From: Myxococcales bacterium
Lineage (GTDB): Bacteria > Myxococcota_A > Polyangia > Polyangiales > Polyangiaceae
DNA: 64,000 nucleotides
Direction: 5' to 3'
Assembly: GCA_016703425.1 (NCBI GenBank)
Contig: JADJCA010000002.1
Coordinates: 496,001 to 560,000, forward strand
Positions within the stretch are counted from its first letter, which is position 1, and each line of letters begins with the position of its first letter. The notes under the pieces were generated by a model. That model ran no database searches. It saw only the letters and a list, made by a program, of their open reading frames with translations, and had not been told where the DNA came from. Below are positions 34,261-42,718 of the stretch, in pieces. A program made the translations under genes and the position numbers.

Positions 34261-35251
34261 GGAGCTTCGTACCAAAGGCCGGCGACGAGAGCGCCGGCAC
34301 GGGCACCGATCGGAGGTGCTCGTCGACGAAGCGCGCCTTGACCTCCGGCTCAACACCTGTGCGATCGGTCCAGGCAGCGACGAGGCCCCCTTTGGCTCGA
34401 ACCATCGTGAAGTCGGGTTGGACGCCGCGCGCCACGATCTCGGTGGCGGGCCCGACCACGGCCCCCTCCCCCGAGAGGCCCACCAGCGAGAGCGCGTAGC
34501 CCTCGCCCCCCTGCGCGAGCTTGTCGAGGCTGGCGCCACGCCCGGCCGATCGCTTGCCAGTGAGCACACCGAGGACGGCGCCTTCCCCGGCGGCGACGGC
34601 GTGCCAACCGAGCACGTTCCGCGCGATGAAGCTCGGCACGCCTCGCGGCGCGCCGCGCGCGTCGAGGGCCATCGCGAGGACGTTGGCGGTCTCGTCGCGG
34701 GTCTCTTCGGCCCAGAACAAGACGACGCCACGTCGCGTGACGACGACCTCGACCCAAACCATGTCGTCGCTCGTTTTGGCGACTTCGAGCGGTGCCGTGG
34801 GCACGCCGGTGTCGGAAACGGTGAGGATGCGCAGGTGTTCGCCGCGGTCGGCGAGCGTGGTCCAGGCCACGAGGAACCCACCGCCAACCAAGGATCTTGT
34901 GACCAGCGAGGTCACGTCGCCGGCGGCGGAAACGAGCTCGCGTGAGCCAGCGAGCGGGATGCCTGCCGGGTCCGTCAAGACGGCGCGGATGTGGCGCGCC
35001 CCCTGCTCGCCGCTCTCCACCCAGGCAACCAAGTTCCGCAGCTCGCCGCGAGCCAACATCGGCCCGATGAGCCGGTCGTTGGCGCCGGCGACCAAGAGCT
35101 CCGTGGCGCGCGGCGTCGCCGCCTTGACGCGACGAGTCTCCGCGACGTGCTCGACGCCGACGGCCGCTTGCGAGCCACCGCAAGCAGCCTGCGCGCAAGC
35201 GAAGATCGCCGTGAGCGCGAGGAGGGTCGTCGTGCGGAGACCTTGAGACAC
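34121..35251 (-). CDS. Secreted propeller-like protein, N-terminal part (frameshifted)
   Basis: GTG 35251 begins a signal peptide (VSQGLRTTTLLALTAIFACA) with a lipobox-like AQAAC-GG. The frame then gives propeller-like blocks (LRNLVAWVESGEQGARHIRA, GGGFLVAWTTLADRGEHLRI) until FGTKLLSLS at about 34250, after which it is nonsense to the stop at 34121. The continuation is in the frame of 32590-34260. The break sits exactly in a (GA)5 run at 34251-34260. A two-base gain or one-base loss restores a single gene of about 887 residues. Confidence 0.75.
   Translation of the reverse strand: MSQGLRTTTLLALTAIFACAQAACGGSQAAVGVEHVAETRRVKAATPRATELLVAGANDRLIGPMLARGELRNLVAWVESGEQGARHIRAVLTDPAGIPLAGSRELVSAAGDVTSLVTRSLVGGGFLVAWTTLADRGEHLRILTVSDTGVPTAPLEVAKTSDDMVWVEVVVTRRGVVLFWAEETRDETANVLAMALDARGAPRGVPSFIARNVLGWHAVAAGEGAVLGVLTGKRSAGRGASLDKLAQGGEGYALSLVGLSGEGAVVGPATEIVARGVQPDFTMVRAKGGLVAAWTDRTGVEPEVKARFVDEHLRSVPVPALSSPAFGTKLLSLSARAGSPRRLRRSGALARRPRLASGDVGARHGTRGRGPDGRGA
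34250..34262 (+). repeat. (GA)5 dinucleotide run at a frame break
   Basis: The run gagagagaga (34251-34260), flanked by G and GG, lies at the point where the propeller-like gene changes frame. It is either a slippage site in the cell or a place where base calling failed. Confidence 0.8.
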
Positions 35252-35400
35252 GGCCGGGGAGGATACCGCGGACGCGGCCGCGAGCGTGCGGGCGTCCGTT
35301 GGGGCGAAGACGATTGTCGGCGCCGATGCATTCCCACCGTTCGTCGCGCCGCTTCGTCGCACCGGCGCCGAGCGCAGCGCGCGTCAACCCGGACTCGGCG

Positions 35401-36243
35401 TTAGGCGCGGAGCATTCGCCGCAGGTTCTTCGCTTCCCAGAGCAGCGCTCGTTCGTAGTGACGAAACGTTCGCTCGCGTTCGCGAAAGTCAGCGGAATGA
35501 AGCTCGCGCCGCGCGCCGCTTCGTCGCGACGGAAACACGTGGTGCAGCATCTCGTGAAAGACGATGAACGCCACGAAGTATCGCGGGACCCAGGGCCGAT
35601 CGAGCGCAGGATGGATCCGGATGAGGCGCTCGTTGTCGTCGTAGCTGCCGAGCTTGATGGTGGTGCGGGGCTTGGGCGTCTTGGTGTGACGCCCCCAGGT
35701 GAGTAGGCACGTCACGCTGCCACCGAAGTAGCGGTCGTTGACGTCCACGAAGATGGAATGAAGGTCGTGGTGTTTGCCCTGCTGCGACAGCTTGTGTCGA
35801 CGCCCTCGCCGCACGAGCCGATCGCTGCGCGAATCGATGAAGCTTCCGAGAGCCATGCTCGCGTCGGCGTCGGACTCGGTCACGTAGCGAACGAGGGCCG
35901 TCTGAATGTCCGGCGGCGCGTCCAAAAACATGTGGTGCACCCGCGCGCGGAGCACGCCGCCTTCCCACGAGTGCGAGATCATCGAGTGGCGATTGTCGGT
36001 AATGGCGAGCCGGACGCTCGCGGCGCCGGCGGCGGCAAAGCGCCGCTCGAGGGCTTGCCGCGCCCCCTCGTGCACGTAGAGACGCGGCCCCGACTTGGGG
36101 ATCATGGCGGCGTAGGGCGCGGCCATGCGATCAGGGATCCGGATGACGACGGCGGAGCCGTGGTTCGTCAGCGCGCGCGCGCGGGCTTCGGGCCTCGGGC
36201 CGAGCCTCTGCGGATGAATCATGAGCACGCTTCGAGCAGACAT
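35401..36243 (-). CDS. SprT-like zinc metalloprotease-fold protein
   Basis: A 280-residue protein with the SprT/SprT-like zinc site: HEMLHH at about 230-235 and a third ligand region RELHSADF about 15 residues later, in the sequence VAFIVFHEMLHHVFP. The N-terminal 150 residues are basic and unfamiliar. Family members range from the human DNA-protein crosslink protease SPRTN to small bacterial proteins of unknown role; nothing here shows a DNA-binding or ubiquitin part. ATG 36243 with GGTGA six bases upstream is preferred over GTG 36252. It sits about 150 bases upstream of the propeller-like gene. Confidence 0.82.
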   Translation of the reverse strand: MSARSVLMIHPQRLGPRPEARARALTNHGSAVVIRIPDRMAAPYAAMIPKSGPRLYVHEGARQALERRFAAAGAASVRLAITDNRHSMISHSWEGGVLRARVHHMFLDAPPDIQTALVRYVTESDADASMALGSFIDSRSDRLVRRGRRHKLSQQGKHHDLHSIFVDVNDRYFGGSVTCLLTWGRHTKTPKPRTTIKLGSYDDNERLIRIHPALDRPWVPRYFVAFIVFHEMLHHVFPSRRSGARRELHSADFRERERTFRHYERALLWEAKNLRRMLRA

Positions 36244-36487
36244 AGGTGTCACCAGCCGGGCGCGTGAAGACGCCCTCCCTTCGGACTAAAGTCGGCATCG
36301 GGGATCGTCAAGACGACCCGCGAAAGCTCTATTTTTTGGCTCGATGCTGCGTGTCAGACGCCAACCGATAGCCACTGGGTAACGGGCCCTCGTCGCACCC
36401 TTCCCCACCAAAATCGACGGAGACGGCACGGGGCATGGCGCCCTCCGTTTCCGTCACCGCGGAAGCGGTCGACGAACGACCCTGGCC
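36244..36487. other. Non-coding gap between sixA and the SprT-like gene
   Basis: About 240 bases without a credible gene. It holds an inverted repeat (36416-36455) just downstream of sixA and, on the minus strand, a weak TTGACG/TTTAGT promoter-like pair near 36280-36310 that could serve the SprT-like gene. Confidence 0.6.
36416..36455 (-). terminator. Possible terminator hairpin after sixA
   Basis: Arms gacggagacgg (36416-36426) and ccgtttccgtc (36445-36455) pair over 11 positions with one G-T. On the sixA strand the stem is followed by GATTTTGG, a short T-run. It lies 33-72 bases past the sixA stop. Confidence 0.45.
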
Positions 36488-36964
36488 CTACGAAAACGTC
36501 TTCTGGTGAAGCGTCTTGGGCTCGAGGACGAAGCGCAGCGCATGACGGCCGCGCCCACCGTCGATGCGAACCGCCACCACCATGGCCTTCTCCATATGGA
36601 CGCGGTGCCCCGTCAGCGCGGCCACGAGACTCGAGAGCTCCGGCTCGTGCCCGACGAGCATGCGACCGCTCACTCGCTTCTTGATGAGGTCTTCCGCGAG
36701 CGCTCCCGCCCGCCCGGTCATGCCCAGGGACTTGTCCTCGACATACGGCGCGAGCGAGAGCTCCTGGACGACAATTTCGGCAGTCTCCCGTGCTCGAACC
36801 AAGGGGCTCGTGAGCAGCAGCGTGGGCACCTCACCGAGCCGAATGAGCTCGCGGGCCACGAGCCGCACGCGCTCCCGGCCCTTGGGCGTGAGAGCGCGGT
36901 CGGAGTCGAGGCCCGTATGCGACGCGTCCTCCGCCGGGCCGTGGCGCATGATGAAGAGGTCCAT
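36488..36964 (-). CDS. sixA: SixA-type phosphohistidine phosphatase
   Basis: A 158-residue histidine-phosphatase-superfamily enzyme. It has the catalytic RHG at residues 7-9 in MDLFIMRHGPAE, TSPLVRARETAEIV (the second Arg region) and LVGHEPELSSL with the second active-site His. The short length and absence of a mutase insertion fit SixA, which removes phosphate from phosphohistidine in phosphorelay or PTS proteins. It lies 33 bases downstream of recA on the same strand and may be read through from it. No phosphorelay gene is adjacent. Confidence 0.88.
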   Translation of the reverse strand: MDLFIMRHGPAEDASHTGLDSDRALTPKGRERVRLVARELIRLGEVPTLLLTSPLVRARETAEIVVQELSLAPYVEDKSLGMTGRAGALAEDLIKKRVSGRMLVGHEPELSSLVAALTGHRVHMEKAMVVAVRIDGGRGRHALRFVLEPKTLHQKTFS

Positions 36965-36997
36965 CGCCCAGCAGAGTAGAGCGGACGGGGCGGCGCG

Positions 36998-38149
36998 TCA
37001 GTGTTTCGCGGAGGCCTGACCGTTAGCGGGGCGCTTTGGCTCATCGCCGGCGGCCTTGGCCGCTTGTGGCTTCTTCTCGTCCGGCGCGGCAGCGGCCGGC
37101 GCGCTCGCGGTGTCCGCGGCGGCGCCGTTCCGTTGGATTCCGTGCTTTTTGAGCACGAGCTGCTCCAATTTCTCGAGCATCTCCGGGTGTTGCTCGAGGT
37201 ACGTCTTCACGTTCTCGCGCCCCTGACCGATGCGTTCTCCCTGGAACGAGAACCACGAGCCGCTCTTTTCAACGATGCCAGCGTCGCTGGCGAGATCGAG
37301 CACGTCGCCGGAGCGGGAGATGCCCTGGCCGTAGAGGATGTCGAACTCGATCTCGCGGAAGGGCGGCGCCATCTTGTTCTTGACGACCTTCACGCGGGTG
37401 CGGTTGCCGATGACCGCAGGGTCTTTGCCGGCGGTGCTCGCCGAGACCTCTTTGATGGCGCCAATGCGACGGATGTCGAGGCGAACCGACGAGTAGAACT
37501 TGAGCGCGTTGCCGCCCGTCGTGGTCTCCGGCGACCCGAACATGACGCCGATCTTCATGCGGATCTGGTTGATGAAGATGAGCAGGCAGTTGGAGCGCGC
37601 CACGGTGCCGGTGAGCTTGCGGAGCGCTTGGCTCATGAGCCGCGCCTGCACGCCGACGTGGCTATCGCCCATGTCGCCTTCGATCTCGGCCTTGGGGACG
37701 AGGGCCGCTACCGAGTCGATGATGATGAGGTCGACGGCGTTGGACCGCACGAGCATGTCTGCGATCTCGAGCGCCTGCTCGCCGTAATCGGGCTGCGAGA
37801 CGAGCAGCTCGTCGGTCTTCACGCCGAGCTTGCGCGCGTACGACGGGTCGAGCGCGTGCTCGGCGTCGATGAAGGCCGCGACGCCGCCAGCCCGCTGGAC
37901 GCTCGCGATGGCGTGAAGCGTGAGGGTCGTCTTGCCGCTGGACTCGGGGCCGTAGATTTCGATGATGCGGCCGCGCGGATAACCGCCGATGCCGAGCGCG
38001 ATGTCGAGGCCGAGGCTGCCTGACGAGATGACGTCGACCTGCTGGATGGACTGACCATCCTTGAGCCGCATGATGGCGCCCTTGCCGTATTCCTTCTCGA
38101 TGCCTGCGAGGGCTAGCTCAATGGCCTTGGCGCGGTTCTTCTCATCCAT
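36998..38149 (-). CDS. recA: Recombinase RecA
   Basis: A 383-residue RecA, the DNA-strand-exchange protein that also triggers LexA self-cleavage. Walker A GPESSGKT is at 67-74. Other signatures include IDAEHALDP, LIIIDSVAAL (Walker B), ALRKLTGTVARSNC, LIFINQIRMKIGVMFG, TTTGGNALKFY and the C-terminal FDILYGQGIS region. The C-terminus ends in a Lys/Ala/Pro-rich tail instead of the usual acidic one. ATG 38149 has GGGAG about nine bases upstream. A near-consensus promoter with an SOS box lies 80-110 bases upstream, so it should be damage-inducible. Confidence 0.98.
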   Translation of the reverse strand: MDEKNRAKAIELALAGIEKEYGKGAIMRLKDGQSIQQVDVISSGSLGLDIALGIGGYPRGRIIEIYGPESSGKTTLTLHAIASVQRAGGVAAFIDAEHALDPSYARKLGVKTDELLVSQPDYGEQALEIADMLVRSNAVDLIIIDSVAALVPKAEIEGDMGDSHVGVQARLMSQALRKLTGTVARSNCLLIFINQIRMKIGVMFGSPETTTGGNALKFYSSVRLDIRRIGAIKEVSASTAGKDPAVIGNRTRVKVVKNKMAPPFREIEFDILYGQGISRSGDVLDLASDAGIVEKSGSWFSFQGERIGQGRENVKTYLEQHPEMLEKLEQLVLKKHGIQRNGAAADTASAPAAAAPDEKKPQAAKAAGDEPKRPANGQASAKH

Positions 38150-38230
38150 GTTCGTCTCTCCCTCTTGCTTGCTCGTGCTTGCTTGCTCGTGCTCGCGTGG
38201 CGCGTGCTCTTGGCGTTTCAGTTCTTCCTG
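38150..38230 (-). other. recA leader with direct repeats
   Basis: About 80 bases between the promoter and the recA start. The unit tgcttgctcg recurs imperfectly on the plus strand (38166-38194). The region carries the recA ribosome site (GGGAG) near 38160. No riboswitch or hairpin is clear. Confidence 0.5.
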
Positions 38231-38258
38231 CTTATACTGTCTGGATGTTCAGTGTCAA
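38231..38258 (-). promoter_or_regulatory. recA promoter with LexA (SOS) box
   Basis: On the recA strand TTGACA (38258-38253) and TATAAG (38236-38231) are 16 bases apart, a near-consensus sigma-70 promoter. The spacer is exactly CTGAACATCCAGACAG, which fits the CTG-N10-CAG LexA operator of E. coli type. A bound repressor would cover both promoter elements. Confidence 0.78.
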
Positions 38259-38475
38259 GAAGCCTGAACGGGAGACCTGCGTAGGGGTCCTCCGTTCCCC
38301 TGTAAAGGGACGGCGGGCTTCACCTTTCAGTCGTTCTCGGCCCGCCGTGCCGCCCGCTACGCACCTGCGCAGGCCCTCTAAGTTCCTCGCGAGGGACCTA
38401 GGCGGCCGCGCCGGACTGTGGCACCCATGTCACGGCTGCGTTTCCGACGACGCGGCAGAACGGTTCGCAGACACC
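38259..38475. other. Non-coding stretch upstream of recA
   Basis: No credible gene on either strand. It contains a perfect 10-base palindrome cctcgcgagg at 38385-38394 and a short gttcccctgtaaagggac stem-like segment near 38293-38310. Nothing matches a known RNA that I can identify. Confidence 0.5.
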
Positions 38476-38730
38476 ATGGACACCCAACGAATTCGCGCAG
38501 TTGCATCGTACTTGCCTGGGGAACGTGGCTTGCTGGGCTCTTCACGCATGAAGTCCGAACGTCCTCTTAGCGTTTCGCGCACCACTCCTCCTTCGCAACG
38601 GCCCGGTCGCCTCGGAGTCGCCGCGCGCGACTTCTCGAGCGCGCGCGATCTCGCGGAGCGCGAAGGCTGGCTCGAGCAATGGCTCGAAGCCGAGGAAGAC
38701 GACGTGCACAATCGCCCCTGCACCGACTGA
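38476..38730 (+). CDS. Small protein, doubtful
   Basis: An 84-residue open frame from ATG 38476. The second half is protein-like and has the high third-position GC of real genes here: RDFSSARDLAEREGWLEQWL followed by EAEEDDVHNR. The first half has weaker codon use, so a start at ATG 38548 is possible. It has no signal peptide, Cys cluster or known domain. Its stop lies inside a 15-bp tandem duplication. It is the only plausible coding unit between recA and 38.9 kb. Confidence 0.38.
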   Translation: MDTQRIRAVASYLPGERGLLGSSRMKSERPLSVSRTTPPSQRPGRLGVAARDFSSARDLAEREGWLEQWLEAEEDDVHNRPCTD

Positions 38731-38747
38731 CGCTGCACCGACTGACG
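38718..38747 (+). repeat. 15-bp perfect tandem duplication
   Basis: ctgcaccgactgacg occurs twice back to back (38718-38732 and 38733-38747), covering the stop codon of the doubtful small gene. Confidence 0.9.
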
Positions 38748-38906
38748 CGGGAGACGGCGCGAGCTCGAGCAGAAGCAGGCCGAGCTCGTCGGATCTTCGG
38801 CGGTGAGCAGAACCGCCTGACGAGCGTCTCGAAGACAACGCCTCGCGGCCGCGCTCAAGGCGCGACCGCGCTCGCGTCGATTCCAGCTCGCCGCTGAGTC
38901 ACCCGA

Positions 38907-39197
38907 TCATCGACCGAGACGCGCGGGTCGGCTCTTGGCAACGCGCGGCCGGCACCGCGAGGTGCGCGGCGCAGGAGTCGGGAGCGAGTCGACCTGTTCG
39001 TCGCCGCCCTCGAGGTCAGTGCTCACGGGGCGCGTCTGCGATTCGGGCACCGCCGGCAACGCTGCGTCGCTGGGCCCGTCGGGACCTTCCGCGAAGGGGC
39101 CACGGCTGCTGCCCATGAGGAAACGCTCGAGGAAGGCCACGTCGGACTCGACGACGCTGACGATGCGGGAGCGGGCGGTTCGATGGCGATGACTCAT
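38907..39197 (-). CDS. Small protein of unknown function, doubtful
   Basis: A 96-residue frame from ATG 39197. It begins SHRHRTARSRIVSVVESDVA, then FLERFLMGSSRGPF and an acidic Pro/Asp-rich middle, and ends with a basic tail. Codon use is typical of the window. It has no signal peptide or known motif. A candidate sigma-54 type promoter (39218-39234) lies just upstream, leaving a leader of about ten bases. The opposite-strand frame over the same bases looks less protein-like. Confidence 0.45.
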   Translation of the reverse strand: MSHRHRTARSRIVSVVESDVAFLERFLMGSSRGPFAEGPDGPSDAALPAVPESQTRPVSTDLEGGDEQVDSLPTPAPRTSRCRPRVAKSRPARLGR

Positions 39198-39217
39198 GCA
39201 GGAACGTACCGAGGGTG

Positions 39218-39234
39218 AAGCAGGCGATGTGCCA
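39218..39234 (-). promoter_or_regulatory. Candidate sigma-54 promoter
   Basis: On the minus strand TGGCAC-atcgc-CTGCT matches the -24/-12 consensus (TGGCAC-N5-TTGCW) at 10 of 11 positions with the required GG-N10-GC. One or two such matches are expected by chance in a window this size. Confidence 0.35.
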
Positions 39235-39376
39235 CGAGCATTCCTCTGCGTAAGGACACCGGCAGCGCCTCAGAGTTTGGCGACAATCACGGTAGGTGCA
39301 GGGCATTTCCGCGTCTCCGCGCCACCGCGTTGTCTCTTACGCAGGACACCCCAAAGCATGACAAAGTTGTCGCGCC

Positions 39377-41152
39377 ATGGCCGCTGGACTGGGTCTGCCG
39401 ATTGCTCGCCGGCGCCACCTCTCGTGGCCCTTGATGGCGCTCGCCCTCGCGATGGCCGGCGCGGCATGCAGGACACGTAAGCCGGCCGATGTCCCTCCTG
39501 CGCCTGCCAGCGCGTCGCAGCGCCTCCCGGTCGTCGTCACGCTCGTCGTCGATCAGCTCTCGGCGTGGGCCTTCGAAGAGCGATTCCACCGGCTGCCACC
39601 GGCGGGGGGCTTCCACCGCCTCGCGCGCGAGGGCACGCGCATCGACACCTTGCGCTACGCACACGCCGTCACCGACACGGCGCCGGGCCACGCGTCGCTG
39701 TACACGGGCGCCGTCCCCCGCGAGCACGGGATCTACGGCAACGAGCTCGTCGACGATCGCGGGACCGTCGGCGCGATCATCGCCGACCCGGCGACGCGCC
39801 TCGTTTGCCCTGGCGCGACCGAAGGCACCCAGAGCGCGTCGGCGGCCCGCCTTCGCGTACCCACGATCGCCGATCAATTTCGCGAAGCCCACGAGGACGC
39901 GCTCATCGTGAGCCTTTCACTTAAGGACCGAGGCGCGCTCTTGCCGGCGGGCAAACGTCCGACCGCCGCCGTGTGGCTCGACGTCAAAGAGTTTCGCTTC
40001 GTCACGTCGACGGCGGTCGCGTCCTCTCTGCCGGCCTTCGTCGAACGGCACGGCAGTCGCGACGCACTCGCGAGAGGCCTCGCCGTGTGGACGCACGACG
40101 GCAAGGCGCGGGGCGACCTGCCCGATGATCAACCCGGCGAGGGTGACGAGTCGGGCCTCGGCCGGACCTTCCCGCATGATCCGCGGAAGGCGACCTCGCC
40201 GGGTCGCGCGTTTCGAACGACGCCGGCATCGGACCGCACGCTCTTCGCACTGGCGCTCGACGCGCTCGACGCGGAGCGCGCCGCATCCCGGCCCACGTTG
40301 CTCGCGTTGTCGCTGTCGGCGCACGACTACGTGGGCCACGTCTTCGGGCCGGACTCGTGGGAAGCCTGGGAAGAGCTGTTCGCGCTCGACGCGGCGCTCG
40401 CGGAGTTCTTTCGCGCTCTCGATGCGCGCTTCAGCGAGGCGGGGTGGGCCGCCGTGTTGAGCGGCGACCACGGCACCATGAGCATGCCCGAGGTGGTCGC
40501 TCGCCGCAGCGGCTCGTGCGCTGGCGCGGCCCCGCGCGATCGCTACGAGCGGCCCTGCGGCGTCACGCACCGCATCGATCCCGACGCCCTGACGGCGCGG
40601 CTGCGCGCATCGCTCGAGACGGCGCTGCCAGGCAAGGGCGCGCTGCTGCGGGGCGTCGGGGATCCCTACGTCTTCGTGTCGCCTGAGGTGTCAACGCTTG
40701 GGCCTCCGGACCGCGAGCGGTTTGACCAGACCGTGCGGCGCACGCTCCTCTCCACGGGCGGCGTTCGAGCCGTATTCGCCGTCGACGCGCTACCGAAAGC
40801 GTGCCCGCCGCAGGACGGCGACGACGCGCTCGACGAAGAGGCGCGCATCGCCGCCCTCGTCTGCCGCTCCGTGTTGCCCAACTCGGGCGAACACGCCGGC
40901 GCGTATTACGTGATCCCTACGCGGGGGAGCTTCTTCGATCCGCGCATCGTCCGCGGCTTCGGTACAAGCCACGGAAGTCCCTATCTCTACGACCGCACCG
41001 TGCCGATGCTCGTTCGCGCTCCGGGTCGCGCCGCCGCAGGTCTCGTCGTGCGCGAGCCCGTCGACTTCCGCGCTTTCGCCATGACCGCGAGCCGGCTCTT
41101 GGGTGTGTCCCCACCCGCCGCGGCCAAAGGCGGTCGCGACTTCGCGCGGTAG
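39377..41152 (+). CDS. PafA-like alkaline phosphatase/phosphodiesterase lipoprotein
   Basis: A 591-residue exported enzyme of the alkaline-phosphatase superfamily (type I phosphodiesterase branch). The lipobox AGAAC puts the lipidated Cys at 31. Metal and nucleophile marks are VVVTLVVDQ with D59, then AHAVTDTAPGHASLYTG with the likely nucleophile T101, and later LSLSAHDYVGHVFGPD and AVLSGDHGTMSMPEV. A Thr nucleophile in a TxxGHA context is as in PafA, which releases phosphate from organic phosphates in the periplasm. No pho-box-like sequence is obvious upstream. The nearest plus-strand gene follows after 61 bases. Confidence 0.85.
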   Translation: MAAGLGLPIARRRHLSWPLMALALAMAGAACRTRKPADVPPAPASASQRLPVVVTLVVDQLSAWAFEERFHRLPPAGGFHRLAREGTRIDTLRYAHAVTDTAPGHASLYTGAVPREHGIYGNELVDDRGTVGAIIADPATRLVCPGATEGTQSASAARLRVPTIADQFREAHEDALIVSLSLKDRGALLPAGKRPTAAVWLDVKEFRFVTSTAVASSLPAFVERHGSRDALARGLAVWTHDGKARGDLPDDQPGEGDESGLGRTFPHDPRKATSPGRAFRTTPASDRTLFALALDALDAERAASRPTLLALSLSAHDYVGHVFGPDSWEAWEELFALDAALAEFFRALDARFSEAGWAAVLSGDHGTMSMPEVVARRSGSCAGAAPRDRYERPCGVTHRIDPDALTARLRASLETALPGKGALLRGVGDPYVFVSPEVSTLGPPDRERFDQTVRRTLLSTGGVRAVFAVDALPKACPPQDGDDALDEEARIAALVCRSVLPNSGEHAGAYYVIPTRGSFFDPRIVRGFGTSHGSPYLYDRTVPMLVRAPGRAAAGLVVREPVDFRAFAMTASRLLGVSPPAAAKGGRDFAR

Positions 41153-41213
41153 CGCTCCAACCGAGCCGCGCGAGCGGCCTTGCGCCCGCGGTCTTCGCCG
41201 CTACCCTTGCGCG

Positions 41214-41987
41214 GTGAAATTCAGCTTCGGCATAGCTACTTTGCTCACCTTCTCGCTCGCGTCGGGCGGCGCCCGCGGCGGTGACCCCCCGACGGCTCCC
41301 AAAGCGGCGATGCGAGATGCGCCCACCTTGGCCGCGCTCGGCACCGTCGACGTGCGCATCGACTCGACCAAAGGTAGCCCCTGCGGCGGCTCGCTCGCGC
41401 TCGAGGTCGACGTGACCAACAAGGCCAAAGTCCCGTTCAAGGGACGGCTCTTCCTGGCCGTCGACAAAGCGAAAGCCGTGACGCTTGAACTGGCCGCCGG
41501 CGCGACGAAACACGTCAAGATCGCGGGCGGGCCCGCGGTCGCCTGCGACAAGGCCCTCCCGTCGCATGAGCTCGTTGTGGAATCGACGGGCTCCGTCGCG
41601 GCCAAGAAGCTGCGCCTCGAGCCGCAGGCGCTCCGCTTCTTTCGCATGGCCAGTCCACCACCCGACGTCGCGAATCACTATTGGGTGCGAGGCGCGTCGG
41701 CGAACGCGTTCTGCGGCAAGCCGCTTTCCCTCGGGCTGACGCTCTATCGGCAGAACGGCGCCGCCGGCGCCGTCCCCGTCGCGTACGTCATGAAATACGC
41801 AGGTCAAGTCGTCGCGCAGGGTTCGTCCACGGTCACGAGCACGTCGCCCATCTCGCCGACAGCAGCGGGCCCCGTCATCGATTGCAAGACGGGCGGCCTG
41901 GCGGAGGTCGCCTTCTCCCTCACGAGCGGCCCCGGCTACCACGTGAGCGGCGGCGCCGACGACGTGATCTACGACGTTGCGCCCTGA
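41214..41987 (+). CDS. Secreted protein of unknown function
   Basis: A 257-residue exported protein from GTG 41214. The signal peptide MKFSFGIATLLTFSLASGGA is clear. The mature part is two beta-rich halves of about 100 residues, each with a pair of Cys (SPCGGSLALEVDVTNKAKVP, and later NAFCGKPLSLGLTLYRQNG and VIDCKTGGLAEVAFSL), like Ig-type or CARDB-like domains that often sit on cell surfaces. No enzyme motif is seen. It follows the PafA-like gene and ends 25 bases before a convergent membrane-protein gene. Confidence 0.78.
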   Translation: MKFSFGIATLLTFSLASGGARGGDPPTAPKAAMRDAPTLAALGTVDVRIDSTKGSPCGGSLALEVDVTNKAKVPFKGRLFLAVDKAKAVTLELAAGATKHVKIAGGPAVACDKALPSHELVVESTGSVAAKKLRLEPQALRFFRMASPPPDVANHYWVRGASANAFCGKPLSLGLTLYRQNGAAGAVPVAYVMKYAGQVVAQGSSTVTSTSPISPTAAGPVIDCKTGGLAEVAFSLTSGPGYHVSGGADDVIYDVAP

Positions 41988-42012
41988 CGGGACCGCCCAG
42001 CTTCGCACCTTC

Positions 42013-42600
42013 CTACGCTCGGTAGGAATCGTGGCCCATGCGCCGCGCAACCTCGAGCATCGCCTCGAGGCGCGAGGCCACGTACGCCGCGTGCTCGGGC
42101 GGCGCCGACCAAACCCGCCGCTTCGACCCACGAACCACGAACGTCGGCGGCTCGAAGTCTAAGGGAACGGCAATCTCAGCGCCCGAGGCCAGGGCGACCA
42201 CAAGCTCAGTGCGATTTTCGTCTTCGTTTGGGCGAGCCACGAAGCGCACGATCTCCTGGAGCGCCAGCTTCAGTGGCGAGCCGCCAAGCGGGTCAGTCCG
42301 AACGGTGAACTCCGTTGCGTTGAAGTGGACCTTGGTCGTCGCCACGAGAGCTCGCAAGAAGAGCAGGGCGAAGAGCAGCACGCCGACGCCTGCGAGAGCA
42401 GGCACAACCGGCGGCCACTTGGGATGGGAGCCAACGAGGCCCATCATGACGAACCCGCCGTTCCAAACCATGCCAGCCAGGTGCGCGACGAGCCACGAAC
42501 GCTTCCACCGAAAGGTGGCGTCGACGGGTGAGGATTCGGCCCAAAGGAGCCCCGCCGGCGGGGTGCGGACCAGGCCCACTGCATCGCTCTCCATGGCCAT
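42013..42600 (-). CDS. Two-helix membrane protein of unknown function
   Basis: A 195-residue protein from ATG 42600. Two TM helices lie close together (about 44-60 HLAGMVWNGGFVMMGLV and 65-90 PVVPALAGVGVLLFALLFLR). The following soluble part (VHFNATEFTVRTDPLGG, then EIVRFVARPNEDENRTELVV) resembles a bacterial PH-like or DUF304-type membrane-linked domain. A longer frame to 42636 is possible through a TTG. It is divergent from the next gene across about 120 bases. Confidence 0.72.
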   Translation of the reverse strand: MAMESDAVGLVRTPPAGLLWAESSPVDATFRWKRSWLVAHLAGMVWNGGFVMMGLVGSHPKWPPVVPALAGVGVLLFALLFLRALVATTKVHFNATEFTVRTDPLGGSPLKLALQEIVRFVARPNEDENRTELVVALASGAEIAVPLDFEPPTFVVRGSKRRVWSAPPEHAAYVASRLEAMLEVARRMGHDSYRA

Positions 42601-42718
42601 GGAACCTAGGGGGCTTCCGGAGCGCAGGCCAACCAAACGCCCTCTCGATCTCTCGGCGTCGACGTGCAGCCATCATCCGCTCGATGGATCGACGCGCGAG
42701 GAGATACGTTCAACGGCC

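Noticed and set aside
34350..35387. 345-codon minus-strand frame over the propeller-like gene
   Set aside because: Arg-rich shadow frame. The signal peptide and beta blocks are in the 34121-35251 frame.
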